NCBI RefSeq assembly: GCF_022180385.2
Contig: NZ_BQME02000002.1
Coordinates: forward strand, 1,736,001 to 1,800,000
DNA length: 64,000 nucleotides
Direction: 5' to 3'
DNA from: Paenibacillus sp. L3-i20
GTDB taxonomy: Bacteria; Bacillota; Bacilli; Paenibacillales; Paenibacillaceae
The notes under the pieces are model-generated. The model did not search any database, was not told the DNA's origin, and saw nothing but the letters and a program-made list of their open reading frames with translations. The stretch's first letter is position 1. Each line of letters starts with the position of its first letter. The position numbers and the translations under genes are program-made. This document shows, piece by piece, positions 43,734-52,358 of this stretch.

Positions 43734-43763
43734 ACTATATCACAAAAGAGATTGTCCTTGCAA
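43734..43763 (-). promoter_or_regulatory. Promoter of the leader-ABC-F transcript
   Basis: On the minus strand -35 TTGCAA (43758-43763), 18-nt spacer, -10 TATAGT (43734-43739), about 30 nt before the leader-peptide start. Confidence 0.55.
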
Positions 43764-43898
43764 TACTTGGAAATGCATCGTTACTTCCAGATACAAGGGG
43801 CAACTTTAAAGATTCGTCTTATCGGATTAAAACAGAGTTAAGCATATACGGTTGTTTCATTAATAACGGTTATTTGAGCGGTTTTAATGAATATAGCT

Positions 43899-43927
43899 AA
43901 GGTCACTCATGAGGGGTGAGTGACCTT
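43899..43927. terminator. Hairpin near the end of the secreted-protein gene
   Basis: AAGGTCACTCA pairs with TGAGTGACCTT around TGAGGGG. The T-run is on the plus side only, so it is a good plus-strand terminator shape and only a weak one for the minus-strand gene it follows. Confidence 0.5.
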
Positions 43928-43955
43928 TTAATGACCTTATTATTAATCTAGTATC

Positions 43956-44621
43956 TTAGCTCTTACCTGCTTTTAATGATGTAGCAATTGGGTTTGTACT
44001 GTGCACCGTATAATCTCCGACTCCCCAAGGATAAGTTGGATTTACATTAGTCGGAAAGTTAGTGTACGTTCCGTTCGCATTTTTCACTTGAACAGAAGTG
44101 AATTTTGCATTCTTGTAACTATTTTTATCTTGATTGTCATGTGTAGAGTGAACCATTTTTACTTTTGTGGAACTGTACAAAGTGCCTTTTGATTTTCCGA
44201 CTGGAAGCGTGTAGGCTTCTACTCCATTAATATACAATGATGCTGTATTGTTTAGATTATTAACAACTTTAATATTAATTTGATCACCGGCTACTGGTTG
44301 ATTTGCAAGAGGAGTAGTTTTAGTAGATTCCGGCTCTGTGTCAGCTTGACCACACTTCAGAAATTTATTCCACCCTGTGTGGGGTCTATAAGAGATCCCA
44401 CCTTCACACTTATTATCAAGCCCTAGATAGAAAGCAACATAACTTCCATCGTTAGAGACAACGAGATTACTAGGAATAGTAATATAACCGGCAACACCAT
44501 AGTAATTAGAAGTAGATGTTTCTAGTCTTACTGCGCCCTCCCCAGTTGCAACAGCGAAAGCACTTGTAGAGACAGATAACAGCATAATAATAGATACTAC
44601 TAAAAAAGTTAATTTTTTCAT
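43956..44621 (-). CDS. Secreted protein of unknown function (221 aa)
   Basis: A clear signal peptide ends at SVSTSAFA (about residue 23). The mature ~200 residues are Thr/Asn-rich and beta-rich (VRLETSTSNYYGVAGYITI, AFYLGLDNKCEGGISYRP, ASLYINGVEAYTLPVG). Two Cys (NKCEGG, LKCGQA) may form a disulphide. The pattern suggests a concanavalin-like binding fold, but I do not recognise the family. It has no operon partner. Confidence 0.7.
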   Translation of the reverse strand: MKKLTFLVVSIIMLLSVSTSAFAVATGEGAVRLETSTSNYYGVAGYITIPSNLVVSNDGSYVAFYLGLDNKCEGGISYRPHTGWNKFLKCGQADTEPESTKTTPLANQPVAGDQINIKVVNNLNNTASLYINGVEAYTLPVGKSKGTLYSSTKVKMVHSTHDNQDKNSYKNAKFTSVQVKNANGTYTNFPTNVNPTYPWGVGDYTVHSTNPIATSLKAGKS

Positions 44622-45121
44622 AAAATTATCACTCCCTAATTATGATTTGATGAAACGACAAAGAATAGTTTCATATTTTTACGTAAATAGTAACAACCCT
44701 CAAAAATAGTAAAACTTTCTTTATGTAAAAACTATATACTATTAATCGATAGATTGTAAATAAGTAAAATAAAGTAATATCTATTTAATGCATATCTAAT
44801 TAAATTTAAGAGATTAATCGGTAACATAGCTGCCCAAAGCATCCAAGTGATCGACCCTCGTAGCACAAGTAGCATTTTTTTGACTAAATCAGATTTGGTT
44901 AAACCTCCATCTCCGTCAACAGGCTTGGGCTAAAAGTTGTAGAACAAAGGGTACTACATGCCATTTTGCATGACAGCTTGCAAGACTACTAGATTCATAC
45001 ACCAGCTGTACGTTTTTGTAGAGGAGTATACTACTTGTCCTCCAAATTAGTAATTGTTTACTAAATTAATGATAAAGACTATACTTGCAAAATATAAGTA
45101 CGCACTTTTTCGTTCAATACT
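44622..45121. other. AT-rich intergenic stretch with a possible decayed reading frame
   Basis: About 500 nt without a supported gene. On the minus strand 44926-44750 a frame reads LTKSDLVKKMLLVLRGSITW and then hydrophobic residues, without start, RBS or recognisable family; it could be a remnant. The right part (45080-45105) holds TACTTGCAAAATATAAGTA followed by CGCAC, probably an HxlR operator. Confidence 0.4.
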
Positions 45122-45142
45122 CACCAGAAGGGAAGTGTCAAC

Positions 45143-45487
45143 CTGAGCATCTCTACATCAAGGTATGAGCTAAATGGAAAATCCTATCTCTGTCCGATTG
45201 AGCTGTCCGTAGCAGCGTTTTCCGGTAAATGGAAAATAACAATATTATGTATACTGCTTAATGGAAAAAAGCGATATGGGGAACTTAAAAAATTGATTGA
45301 TGGCGTCAATCACAAAATGCTTGCTGAACAATTACGAGAGTTAGAGGAAGTCGGCATTATTAAGAGGGAGGTTTTCCCTGTGGTTCCTCCAAAAGTGGAA
45401 TATGAATTGACAGAACTTGGTGAAGGATTGCGTTCGGCTATTTATCTATTGCGAGAATGGGGTACACAATTCGAAAAAAGGGAATAA
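45143..45487 (+). CDS. HxlR-family transcriptional regulator, start unclear
   Basis: A winged-helix HxlR protein (~114 aa). The family N-terminal Cys (SYLCPIELSVAAFSGKWKI), the HTH (LNGKKRYGELKKLIDGVNHK, then MLAEQLRELEEVGIIKRE) and the wing (VPPKVEYELTELGE) are all intact. However, no ATG, GTG or TTG lies in frame between the upstream stop (~45095) and the Cys motif. CTG at 45143, 9 nt after AAGGGA, is the best candidate. Otherwise an indel has removed the start, leaving a fragment from the internal ATG at 45293. Redox- or quinone-sensing through the Cys is known in the family. The neighbour is its likely target. Confidence 0.65.
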   Translation: MSISTSRYELNGKSYLCPIELSVAAFSGKWKITILCILLNGKKRYGELKKLIDGVNHKMLAEQLRELEEVGIIKREVFPVVPPKVEYELTELGEGLRSAIYLLREWGTQFEKRE

Positions 45488-45504
45488 TCGTATTGATTAC
45501 GCCA

Positions 45505-45543
45505 AAATAGCGTCCGTTCTAAACATCTGAACGGACGCTATTT
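45505..45543. terminator. Perfect 15-bp hairpin after the HxlR gene
   Basis: AAATAGCGTCCGTTC pairs perfectly with GAACGGACGCTATTT around a 9-nt loop. It lies ~20 nt after the stop and separates hxlR from the oxidoreductase. Confidence 0.75.
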
Positions 45544-45574
45544 GTATTTCATTACGATAAAACTATATGTAGAT

Positions 45575-45616
45575 TACTTACCATTTAGTAAGTATTATCC
45601 TAAATAGTGCGTACTT
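45575..45616. promoter_or_regulatory. HxlR-type operator(s) upstream of the oxidoreductase
   Basis: The inverted repeat TACTTAC-CATTTA-GTAAGTA (45575-45594) is followed by GTGCGTACTTAC at 45605-45616. The hxlR upstream region has the mirrored AAGTACGCAC. Shared half-sites at both promoters support autoregulation and control of the oxidoreductase. Confidence 0.6.
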
Positions 45617-45680
45617 ACATTTATCTAGTTAATTGTTTATGCTTAGAACCGTAAATACAAACTATTCTGGAGTGAAAAAT

Positions 45681-46202
45681 ATGAAAACAATAGTTATTGT
45701 TGCCCACCCGAATATATCTTCGTCACGTATCAATAAAGCATGGGTTGAAGAATTACAAAAGCATGAACAAGTTACAGTTCATCAGCTGTACGAAGAATAT
45801 CCCAATGAGGATATCAATATAGCAAGGGAGCAATCGTTACTAGTAGCGCATGATCGAATTATTTTCCAATACCCGCTCTACTGGTACAGTTCTCCCTCAC
45901 TATTGAAAAAATGGTATGACACCGTGCTTCATTATGGATGGGCTTACGGTCCTGACGGTGATAATTTACATGGGAAAAGTATTGGGGTTGCCATTTCTAC
46001 TCACGGAACTACCGAGTCCTATCAGCCTGGAGGCTCCAATTTATATACAATTCAAGACATTGTAAAACCCGTAGAAGTACTCGTTAATTTTGTTAATGCC
46101 TCCTACTTACCTCCGTTTTCATTACACAATTCATCCCACATTTCTGATGAACAGCTAGAGCAAAGCAAACAAGATTATGTAAAGCATTTCGAATTAGCAT
46201 AA
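45681..46202 (+). CDS. NAD(P)H-dependent flavin oxidoreductase (NQO1/KefF-like)
   Basis: A 173-aa flavodoxin-fold protein. It begins MKTIVIVAHPNISSSRINKA and has the FMN/substrate motifs IIFQYPLYWYSSPSLLKKWYD, VLHYGWAYG and GKSIGVAISTHGT. Family members reduce quinones, nitro- or azo-compounds with two electrons. The start at 45681 follows GGAGTG; a frame from 45633 extends into the operator region. HxlR control would fit induction by electrophiles. Confidence 0.87.
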   Translation: MKTIVIVAHPNISSSRINKAWVEELQKHEQVTVHQLYEEYPNEDINIAREQSLLVAHDRIIFQYPLYWYSSPSLLKKWYDTVLHYGWAYGPDGDNLHGKSIGVAISTHGTTESYQPGGSNLYTIQDIVKPVEVLVNFVNASYLPPFSLHNSSHISDEQLEQSKQDYVKHFELA

Positions 46203-46208
46203 CCAACA

Positions 46209-46273
46209 AAACCGCTATTGGTTGATGATCTCACAGTTTAGAAACTGTAGAGCGAACCAATGGCGGTTTTTTG
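46209..46273 (+). terminator. Terminator after the oxidoreductase gene
   Basis: AAACCGC-TATTGGTT pairs with AACCAATGGCGGTTT, with an inner CAGTTT/AAACTG helix, followed by TTTT. It starts 6 nt after the stop. Confidence 0.75.
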
Positions 46274-46445
46274 TATATAATCTTAGGTTATGTCTCATTA
46301 TTCTGTGCGTCGATTATAAAAAAATTTATCTAATAAACAAAATTTTATGTATAAATACAAATAGGCTTACTTTGATTTATGAGGCCATTTCTAGTACTAT
46401 AGTAGTATATTTTCATTCACAATTCATGGAGGTTGAGCAGAATAT

Positions 46446-48227
46446 ATGCTAAAAGTCACAAAAAAGGCATTTAGACTAACCATTCGCAAGAAATTACTCA
46501 TCATGTCTTTATCTCTGCTAATACTTCCAATACTCGTATTAGGGGCAGTCGCCTATCACATTTCTGTTAAAGAAACAGATGCATTAATTGAAAGCAAACT
46601 TAGCTCCAGTGTTAATCTAGCAATTGAATTAATTGAAAATATGGAAACTTCGGTTCAAGCAGGTCAACTCTCAGAGGAAGAAGCACAAGAACAAATTCGA
46701 ACTTTATTATTAGGAAGTAAAAATGGGGATGGTACCCGTCCAATAAATAGAGCGATCGATCTCGGACCAAATGGATACTTTTTTATAATTGATCAAAAGG
46801 GAACACTTCTTGCACATCCCGTACTTGAAGGTCAAAATATTTGGGACAAGCAAACATCGAACGGTACTTTTTACATACAAGATCTAATTAAAGCAGCATT
46901 AAATGGTGGCGGTTCTACCTTCTATAATTGGCCATTGCCAAAAACGGAAGGAACAGTAGCGAATGGCGGGGCCGAAGCTCTAAAAATATCATACGCAAAA
47001 CTCTCAAATTCTTGGGATTGGATCATCGCAGCTGGATCATATATGAAAGATTACGATTCAGGTCAAAAAAATATTACACAAGGGATAATAACAACTTTCA
47101 TCATTTGTCTTGTGCTTGGTATTATTGTATTACTATTATTTTCCCAACATATATCTAAACCAATTGTTCGCATTGCCAAAGAGGCTGAACGGATCGCTCA
47201 AGGTGATTTAAGCGGTAATGAAATTTCCATTCGCAATCGGGATGAAATCGGACAACTAGGTCAATCTTTTAACTTGTTATCAGCAAATATTCGGCAATTA
47301 GTAGGTAATTTAACGTTAAGCTCTAACATCTTGGCATCATCATCTAAGCAATTATCTGTAACATTAGGAGAAACAAATGATGCTCTACATCAGACTTCAT
47401 CTTCAATTAGTGAAGTAGCCAACAATAATGAAATACAAGCTAATACTGCTCAAGAGACTACTAAGTCGATTGAAGAGATGGTGAAAGGTATTCAGCTAGT
47501 AGCAGAATCGTCTACACATGCGTATGAAATGTCGGTACAGACACTCGAAGAAGCTGACGCAGGCAATCAGCTTATTGTGAACTCATCCTTACAAATGAAA
47601 GCAGTAAGCGACACAGTTGAAGATATTAGCATCGCAATTACACGACTCAATGATCATTCTGATCAGATTGGTACTATCGTAGAAACGATTAAAGGAATAT
47701 CTGACCAAACAAACTTGTTGGCCCTTAATGCAGCAATAGAAGCTGCTCGTTCTGGGGAGCATGGTAAAGGGTTCGCCGTAGTTGCAAACGAGGTGCGTAA
47801 ACTAGCAGCACTAACTAGTCAAGCAGCAGAACAGGTTTCGGAGATGATTCATGAAATACGGAGCAATATTGGTATTGCACATCAATCGATGAGTAAAGGC
47901 CAAGAAGAAGTTGAAGCAGGTGTGCATTCTATCGAAGAAACAGGGAAAGCTTTCGAACGTATATTGGACGCTACACGAACGATAGTGGCTCAGGTTCAAC
48001 AATCTTCTTCCGCTGCACATCAAATGTCTGCTAGTTCCGAGCAAATGTCAGCCTCAGTAATAGAGGTTGAACAGTTATCATTGCTCTCAGCAGCTTCAGC
48101 TCAAACGGTCTCTGCTTCAGTGGAAGAGCAACTCGCTTCCGTAGAAGATATTGCAGCTTCGGCTCGTAGATTGCGCGATATGTCAGATGAAATGCGCTCC
48201 ATCGTAAATCGCTTTAATTTAGAATAA
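46446..48227 (+). CDS. Methyl-accepting chemotaxis protein with single Cache domain
   Basis: A 593-aa chemoreceptor. TM1 spans about residues 16-36. An extracellular sCache_2-like domain contains LGPNGYFFIIDQKGTLLAHP and SNSWDWIIAAGSYMKD. TM2 is about 212-233, then HAMP and the signalling hairpin (SDQTNLLALNAAIEAARSGEHGKGFAVVANEVRKLA). Cache_2 domains often bind small organic acids; the ligand here is unknown. It is a different receptor from the one at 38161. Confidence 0.9.
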   Translation: MLKVTKKAFRLTIRKKLLIMSLSLLILPILVLGAVAYHISVKETDALIESKLSSSVNLAIELIENMETSVQAGQLSEEEAQEQIRTLLLGSKNGDGTRPINRAIDLGPNGYFFIIDQKGTLLAHPVLEGQNIWDKQTSNGTFYIQDLIKAALNGGGSTFYNWPLPKTEGTVANGGAEALKISYAKLSNSWDWIIAAGSYMKDYDSGQKNITQGIITTFIICLVLGIIVLLLFSQHISKPIVRIAKEAERIAQGDLSGNEISIRNRDEIGQLGQSFNLLSANIRQLVGNLTLSSNILASSSKQLSVTLGETNDALHQTSSSISEVANNNEIQANTAQETTKSIEEMVKGIQLVAESSTHAYEMSVQTLEEADAGNQLIVNSSLQMKAVSDTVEDISIAITRLNDHSDQIGTIVETIKGISDQTNLLALNAAIEAARSGEHGKGFAVVANEVRKLAALTSQAAEQVSEMIHEIRSNIGIAHQSMSKGQEEVEAGVHSIEETGKAFERILDATRTIVAQVQQSSSAAHQMSASSEQMSASVIEVEQLSLLSAASAQTVSASVEEQLASVEDIAASARRLRDMSDEMRSIVNRFNLE

Positions 48228-48241
48228 CTGGAAGTGGGCCG

Positions 48242-49588
48242 TCATAATGAAATGGCGGCCCTTTTCACTTCTTCAACAATCGCTTTGATCCCCTGCTCGA
48301 TTTGCTCAGGCAACGCACGTGAAATGCTAATACGAATATACTTTTCCCGCTCCAAATAATCTTTCAAATAAAAATCTTTCCCTGATCTAACACGAATCCC
48401 CCTCTCCATTAATCTCTTTATCAACTGCTCTAAATTTACGGCTAATGGAATTTTAAATTGTACATAAATACCTGAATGTATTTCCGATATTTCAATTAAG
48501 CTATCAACGTTGTATCGTTTCACCGCTTCATTTAAGATGCTTACTCTTGAACTATATTGAAGAGAAATTTTGTACTTATGGCGTTCATACATGCCATTAT
48601 TAATGTAGACTTCAAGTGCTGCTTGAGACAACAACGAAGTGTCGGGATAACTGTTGGCTGCAATATAGGTATCCCGAATTCGATCAGGCATGACGGTTGC
48701 ACCCAATCTCAAACCAGGGAAAACGATCTTCGAAAAACTTTTTAAATAAATGACATGACCACTCGTGTTATACGAATAAATAGGGTTATACTTTCGTTCC
48801 TCGCCCAAATCCGCCATATAATCATCTTCTATGACATACACATCATATTTGCTAGCCAACCGAGCAATTGTTTTTCTATCTTCAGCATTGTACGAAGTAC
48901 CGAGAGGATTATGGTATCTCGACATGGTATAAAAAAATTTAATATTGTCATGCTTAAAGCGCCGCTCCAATTGTTTCAAATCTATTCCTTTCGCTGAACG
49001 AGCAATGCCCTGTACGGGCAACCCCTCAAATTCAAGAAACCGCAAATAAATATCATAGCTAGGCTGTTCTACCAAAATAATTGACTTTCCGTTCGGAAAC
49101 GGCATTTTGGCTAAATACTCAAGCACAGGCTGTATGCCAGAAGTTATGAAAATACTTTCTTTATTTGCGAACACTTGGTCACTAGCTAGGTGAGTAACTA
49201 ATGTGTTACGAAGTTTCTCTAACCCTTTTGAATCGCCATACGTGAACAGTTGATGTCTATATACGTCTATTGCTTTGTTTAAACAATGCTGGAAATCCAA
49301 ATACGGGAATACGTTGACGTCGGGCAACGCGGAGGAAAAATCAATCTTATTCGCATCCAACTCATCGACCGACTCTTCTCCTCTTTCGACTACGTAATAA
49401 CCACTTTGCGAAATCGAATATATTGTATGCTTCTGTTCTAGTTCTTCATAGGCACGAATAATCGTACTAATGCTGCACCCGTATTGTTCGGCAGCACTTC
49501 GCACGGAAGGCAGTTTCTGGCCTGGTCTGTAACTGCCGTCCTTTATTTTTCGTTCCATATCAGCAACTATTAACAAAAATTTCTTCAA
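48242..49588 (-). CDS. MocR-type regulator (GntR HTH fused to aminotransferase-like domain)
   Basis: A 448-aa protein. The N-terminal GntR winged helix occupies residues ~1-68 (GQKLPSVRSAAEQYGCSIST). A fold-type I PLP domain follows, with YHNPLGTSYNAEDRK, YVIEDDYMADLG and the Schiff-base Lys in YLKSFSKIVFPGLRLGA. MocR proteins bind PLP-derived or amino-compound effectors. It starts with TTG after GAGGAG. The gene is divergent from a DMT-family exporter, the usual kind of MocR target. A perfect palindrome lies between them. Confidence 0.9.
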   Translation of the reverse strand: MKKFLLIVADMERKIKDGSYRPGQKLPSVRSAAEQYGCSISTIIRAYEELEQKHTIYSISQSGYYVVERGEESVDELDANKIDFSSALPDVNVFPYLDFQHCLNKAIDVYRHQLFTYGDSKGLEKLRNTLVTHLASDQVFANKESIFITSGIQPVLEYLAKMPFPNGKSIILVEQPSYDIYLRFLEFEGLPVQGIARSAKGIDLKQLERRFKHDNIKFFYTMSRYHNPLGTSYNAEDRKTIARLASKYDVYVIEDDYMADLGEERKYNPIYSYNTSGHVIYLKSFSKIVFPGLRLGATVMPDRIRDTYIAANSYPDTSLLSQAALEVYINNGMYERHKYKISLQYSSRVSILNEAVKRYNVDSLIEISEIHSGIYVQFKIPLAVNLEQLIKRLMERGIRVRSGKDFYLKDYLEREKYIRISISRALPEQIEQGIKAIVEEVKRAAISL

Positions 49589-49632
49589 TTGACTCTCCTC
49601 ACTTCCTTCTGTTCATTATATAAGATAGAAAG

Positions 49633-49650
49633 AACTGTATCGATACAGTT
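49633..49650. promoter_or_regulatory. Perfect 18-bp palindrome, probable MocR operator
   Basis: AACTGTATCGATACAGTT lies between the divergent MocR and DMT genes. A TATAAT-like -10 for the MocR gene is at about 49616-49621 (minus strand), so the palindrome lies near its -35. Confidence 0.6.
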
Positions 49651-49752
49651 TCTCCAAATTGCCATTGTTTGGTTTATTTGTTGGCCTTATCATTTAGATA
49701 CCGGAAGGAAGTTCGCGAACACAATATCGATACTCCAAGAAAGGTGGACAAC

Positions 49753-50703
49753 ATGAATGCAAACAATGAACGCAAGCTTGCTTATGTAGCGATCATACTA
49801 AATGCGATTATCATTGGGTTCTCTTTTCTTTTTACGAAAGTAGCGCTCGAGCACGCTGCTCCCATTGATACGCTAACTTATCGATTTATATTGTCATTTG
49901 GGATTATGTCGATTCCGGTTCTACTTGGCCTTGTTAAATTGAATTATCGTGGCAAACCACTTTACAAAGTGTTGCTGCTCGCAACTATGTACCCGCTCGG
50001 TTTTTTTACTCTTCAATCGTTTGGTCTGCTTCACGCAACTTCCTCAGAGGGCGGTATATTGTACGCTGTAACACCTATACTGACGATGATAGTAGCAGCT
50101 TTATTTCTAAAAGAAACGACTACTATACTACAAAAGGCTTCCATACTACTGTCTGTGTTTGGCGTTTTGTTTATCTTCATTATGAAGGGCAATTCAATTG
50201 ATTTGGGAAACATTGCAGGAATAACGCTTCTGTTTCTATCTTGTTTAGCTTTTGCAGGTTATGGTGTACTCGCTCGCTCACTGATGAAGACATATCGTCC
50301 AGCAGAAATCACTTACTTAATGCTTGGAATCGGATTTGTTTCGTTTAGTATCCTATCGATTTCACAACATGCAACTGCTGGAACATTTAATGAATTTATT
50401 ACACCACTAACGAATTCCACCTTCATCTTGTCGATTTTATATCTTGGTGTGTTGTCATCCTTGTTAACTGCTTTAATGTCAAACTACGCTTTATCCAAAG
50501 TTGAGGCTTCCAAGGTAAGTGTATTCTCCAACCTCTCAACTATCGTATCCATCGGGGCGGGAGCCATTTTCCTAAACGAACAAATCACAATCTATTCGAT
50601 AATCGGATCAATACTGATTATAGTCGGTGTAATCGGAACGAATACATTGGGACGAAGATCTGTGAACAAAAAAATGGTTATCAAAGAGCAAATTGAAGTA
50701 TAA
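49753..50703 (+). CDS. DMT-superfamily (EamA) transporter
   Basis: A 316-aa membrane protein with ten predicted segments in two EamA repeats (first about residues 8-140, second about 155-295; IGAGAIFLNEQITIYSIIGS is the typical repeat end). EamA proteins usually export amino acids or metabolites. I chose the ATG at 49753 after AAAGGTGG. It is likely controlled by the divergent MocR protein. The nitroreductase and NAT genes follow on the same strand with short gaps. Confidence 0.85.
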   Translation: MNANNERKLAYVAIILNAIIIGFSFLFTKVALEHAAPIDTLTYRFILSFGIMSIPVLLGLVKLNYRGKPLYKVLLLATMYPLGFFTLQSFGLLHATSSEGGILYAVTPILTMIVAALFLKETTTILQKASILLSVFGVLFIFIMKGNSIDLGNIAGITLLFLSCLAFAGYGVLARSLMKTYRPAEITYLMLGIGFVSFSILSISQHATAGTFNEFITPLTNSTFILSILYLGVLSSLLTALMSNYALSKVEASKVSVFSNLSTIVSIGAGAIFLNEQITIYSIIGSILIIVGVIGTNTLGRRSVNKKMVIKEQIEV

Positions 50704-50739
50704 CGATATTCCATTCAAAATAAGGGAGTTGTATTTATA

Positions 50740-51372
50740 TTGACTAATCAAGTACAGTTCGATTTGTCCACGATTGTTCGAGAACGACATGCGGTTAAAC
50801 ATTTTGACCCTACTCATCAATTGAGCACAGAAGAAGTTATATATCTACTCGACACCGCTAACTATGCACCTTCCTCATGGAATCTTCAACACTGGACTTT
50901 TCTAGCGATCACTGATCAAGCAGCCAAAGAAAAACTTCTACCAATTGCTTATGGGCAAAAACAAGTCGTAGAAGCATCAGCAGTAATCGCAGTATTGGGA
51001 AATTTGCAAGCTAATCGCAATGCAGAGGCTGTTTTCGGTCCCGCAGTTGAAGCTGGACTGCTGCCAGAAAAGGTGAAAGATAGCTTAATCGAGCAAATCG
51101 AAGGCGCCTATGCAAATTATGCTGGACTTCCTCGCGAAGCTGCCATTCTCAATTCATCACTTGCTGCTATGGTGCTTATGCTGGCTGCAAAAGAAAAAGG
51201 GCTTGATTCTTGCCCAATTGGCGGGTTCAACGGTGATGAATTGATTAAAGCATTCAACATCCCGGATCAATTTGTACCTGTTATGCTGCTTCCAATCGGT
51301 AAGGCTGCGATAGCTGCACATCCATCTTCCCGCATGCCAGTAGAGCAAACGATCGTCTGGAACGGATTCTAA
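50740..51372 (+). CDS. Nitroreductase-family FMN oxidoreductase
   Basis: A 210-aa protein with the nitroreductase opening (TIVRERHAVKHFDP), the FMN-phosphate region APSSWNLQHW and the helix-rich middle ILNSSLAAMVLMLAAKEKGLDSCPIGGF. It reduces nitroaromatics or quinones with NAD(P)H; the true substrate is unknown. It probably starts with TTG, with AAGGGAG 11 nt upstream. It lies 36 nt after the transporter, so co-transcription is likely. Confidence 0.87.
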   Translation: MTNQVQFDLSTIVRERHAVKHFDPTHQLSTEEVIYLLDTANYAPSSWNLQHWTFLAITDQAAKEKLLPIAYGQKQVVEASAVIAVLGNLQANRNAEAVFGPAVEAGLLPEKVKDSLIEQIEGAYANYAGLPREAAILNSSLAAMVLMLAAKEKGLDSCPIGGFNGDELIKAFNIPDQFVPVMLLPIGKAAIAAHPSSRMPVEQTIVWNGF

Positions 51373-51408
51373 TAGCAGGAAAATAAATAATGATCGGAGG
51401 GATAACTA

Positions 51409-52191
51409 ATGAATGAATTTGATCTATTATTTCGCAGAAGAATTAGTTTCCCTGCTAACGAAACAATCTCTTTTGAACGGTTGAACACTGTACTTGAACG
51501 AACAGCATTAGCTATTCCATTTGAAAATTTGCGTGTGTTCGAAGGAAAAAGAGATGCTGTCACTAAAAACTATTTAATTGATAAAATAATCGTAAATAAT
51601 GAAGGGGGGCTTTGTTATGAACTAAATGCGATCTTATATTTGTTTTTGATGCAGAATGGGTTTGATGTCCGTTTAACAAGAGGAATTACCTTCAAAAGTG
51701 ACACTCAACAGTATGTGACTCTTGGAAAAACACATGTTGTAATATTGCTTCGTTATAATGATACTACTTATCTTGTAGATACTGGATTTGGTGCGAACCT
51801 TTCATTAAATCCTCTTCCCTTGAGTGGGGAAGTATTCACTTCAACCAATGGCGAGTTTAGAGTCAAGAAGCTGTCAGATGGACCAAACGACTATGCTTTT
51901 GAGATGAAGATCAAACATAAAGATACCGATTGGAAAATTGGTTATGCTTTCGATTCATCATACACGTTTACGGACTTAGATGAGTGTAATGAAGTTCAGT
52001 CCACTGTTATCGAACATCCAGAATCTACGTTTAATAAACATCCTTTAATTACAAAGCTTACTGATCAAGGAAATGTAACGTTAACCGATACTTCTTTTAC
52101 TCAATGGGTGAATGGTGATGTTACTAAAGAGGAAGTTGACATTGTTACGTTTAAAGAGCTTTTAGAAAGACACTTTGGCATACGAAAATAA
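51409..52191 (+). CDS. Arylamine N-acetyltransferase
   Basis: A 260-aa NAT with the catalytic triad Cys69 (NEGGLCYELN), His109 (GKTHVVIL) and Asp124 (LVDTGFG). It transfers acetyl from acetyl-CoA to arylamines or hydrazines. It lies 36 nt after the nitroreductase, and the pair could reduce nitroaromatics to amines and then acetylate them. The exporter upstream may complete a detoxification unit (inference). CGGAGGG precedes the ATG. Confidence 0.92.
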   Translation: MNEFDLLFRRRISFPANETISFERLNTVLERTALAIPFENLRVFEGKRDAVTKNYLIDKIIVNNEGGLCYELNAILYLFLMQNGFDVRLTRGITFKSDTQQYVTLGKTHVVILLRYNDTTYLVDTGFGANLSLNPLPLSGEVFTSTNGEFRVKKLSDGPNDYAFEMKIKHKDTDWKIGYAFDSSYTFTDLDECNEVQSTVIEHPESTFNKHPLITKLTDQGNVTLTDTSFTQWVNGDVTKEEVDIVTFKELLERHFGIRK

Positions 52192-52210
52192 AACATCCGC
52201 TACAAATATG

Positions 52211-52248
52211 GATAGAGGTCAGATATTTTCTGAGGCTCTATCTTTTTT
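52211..52248 (+). terminator. Terminator after the NAT gene
   Basis: GATAGAGGTCAGA pairs with TCTGAGGCTCTATC around TATTT and is followed by TTTTTTT. Confidence 0.8.
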
Positions 52249-52358
52249 TGTTGTGATAGATAGACTGATGCTCGGTTCCATATCTATATTTAAGAATACT
52301 ATATTAAGAACCATCACATTATTGATCTGAGTTTGGTTGAAAACGAGAGGTGAAACTT

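Noticed and set aside
43587..43841. 84-codon plus-strand frame over the ABC-F leader
   Set aside because: It is antisense to the leader peptide, promoter and SD, with no RBS of its own.
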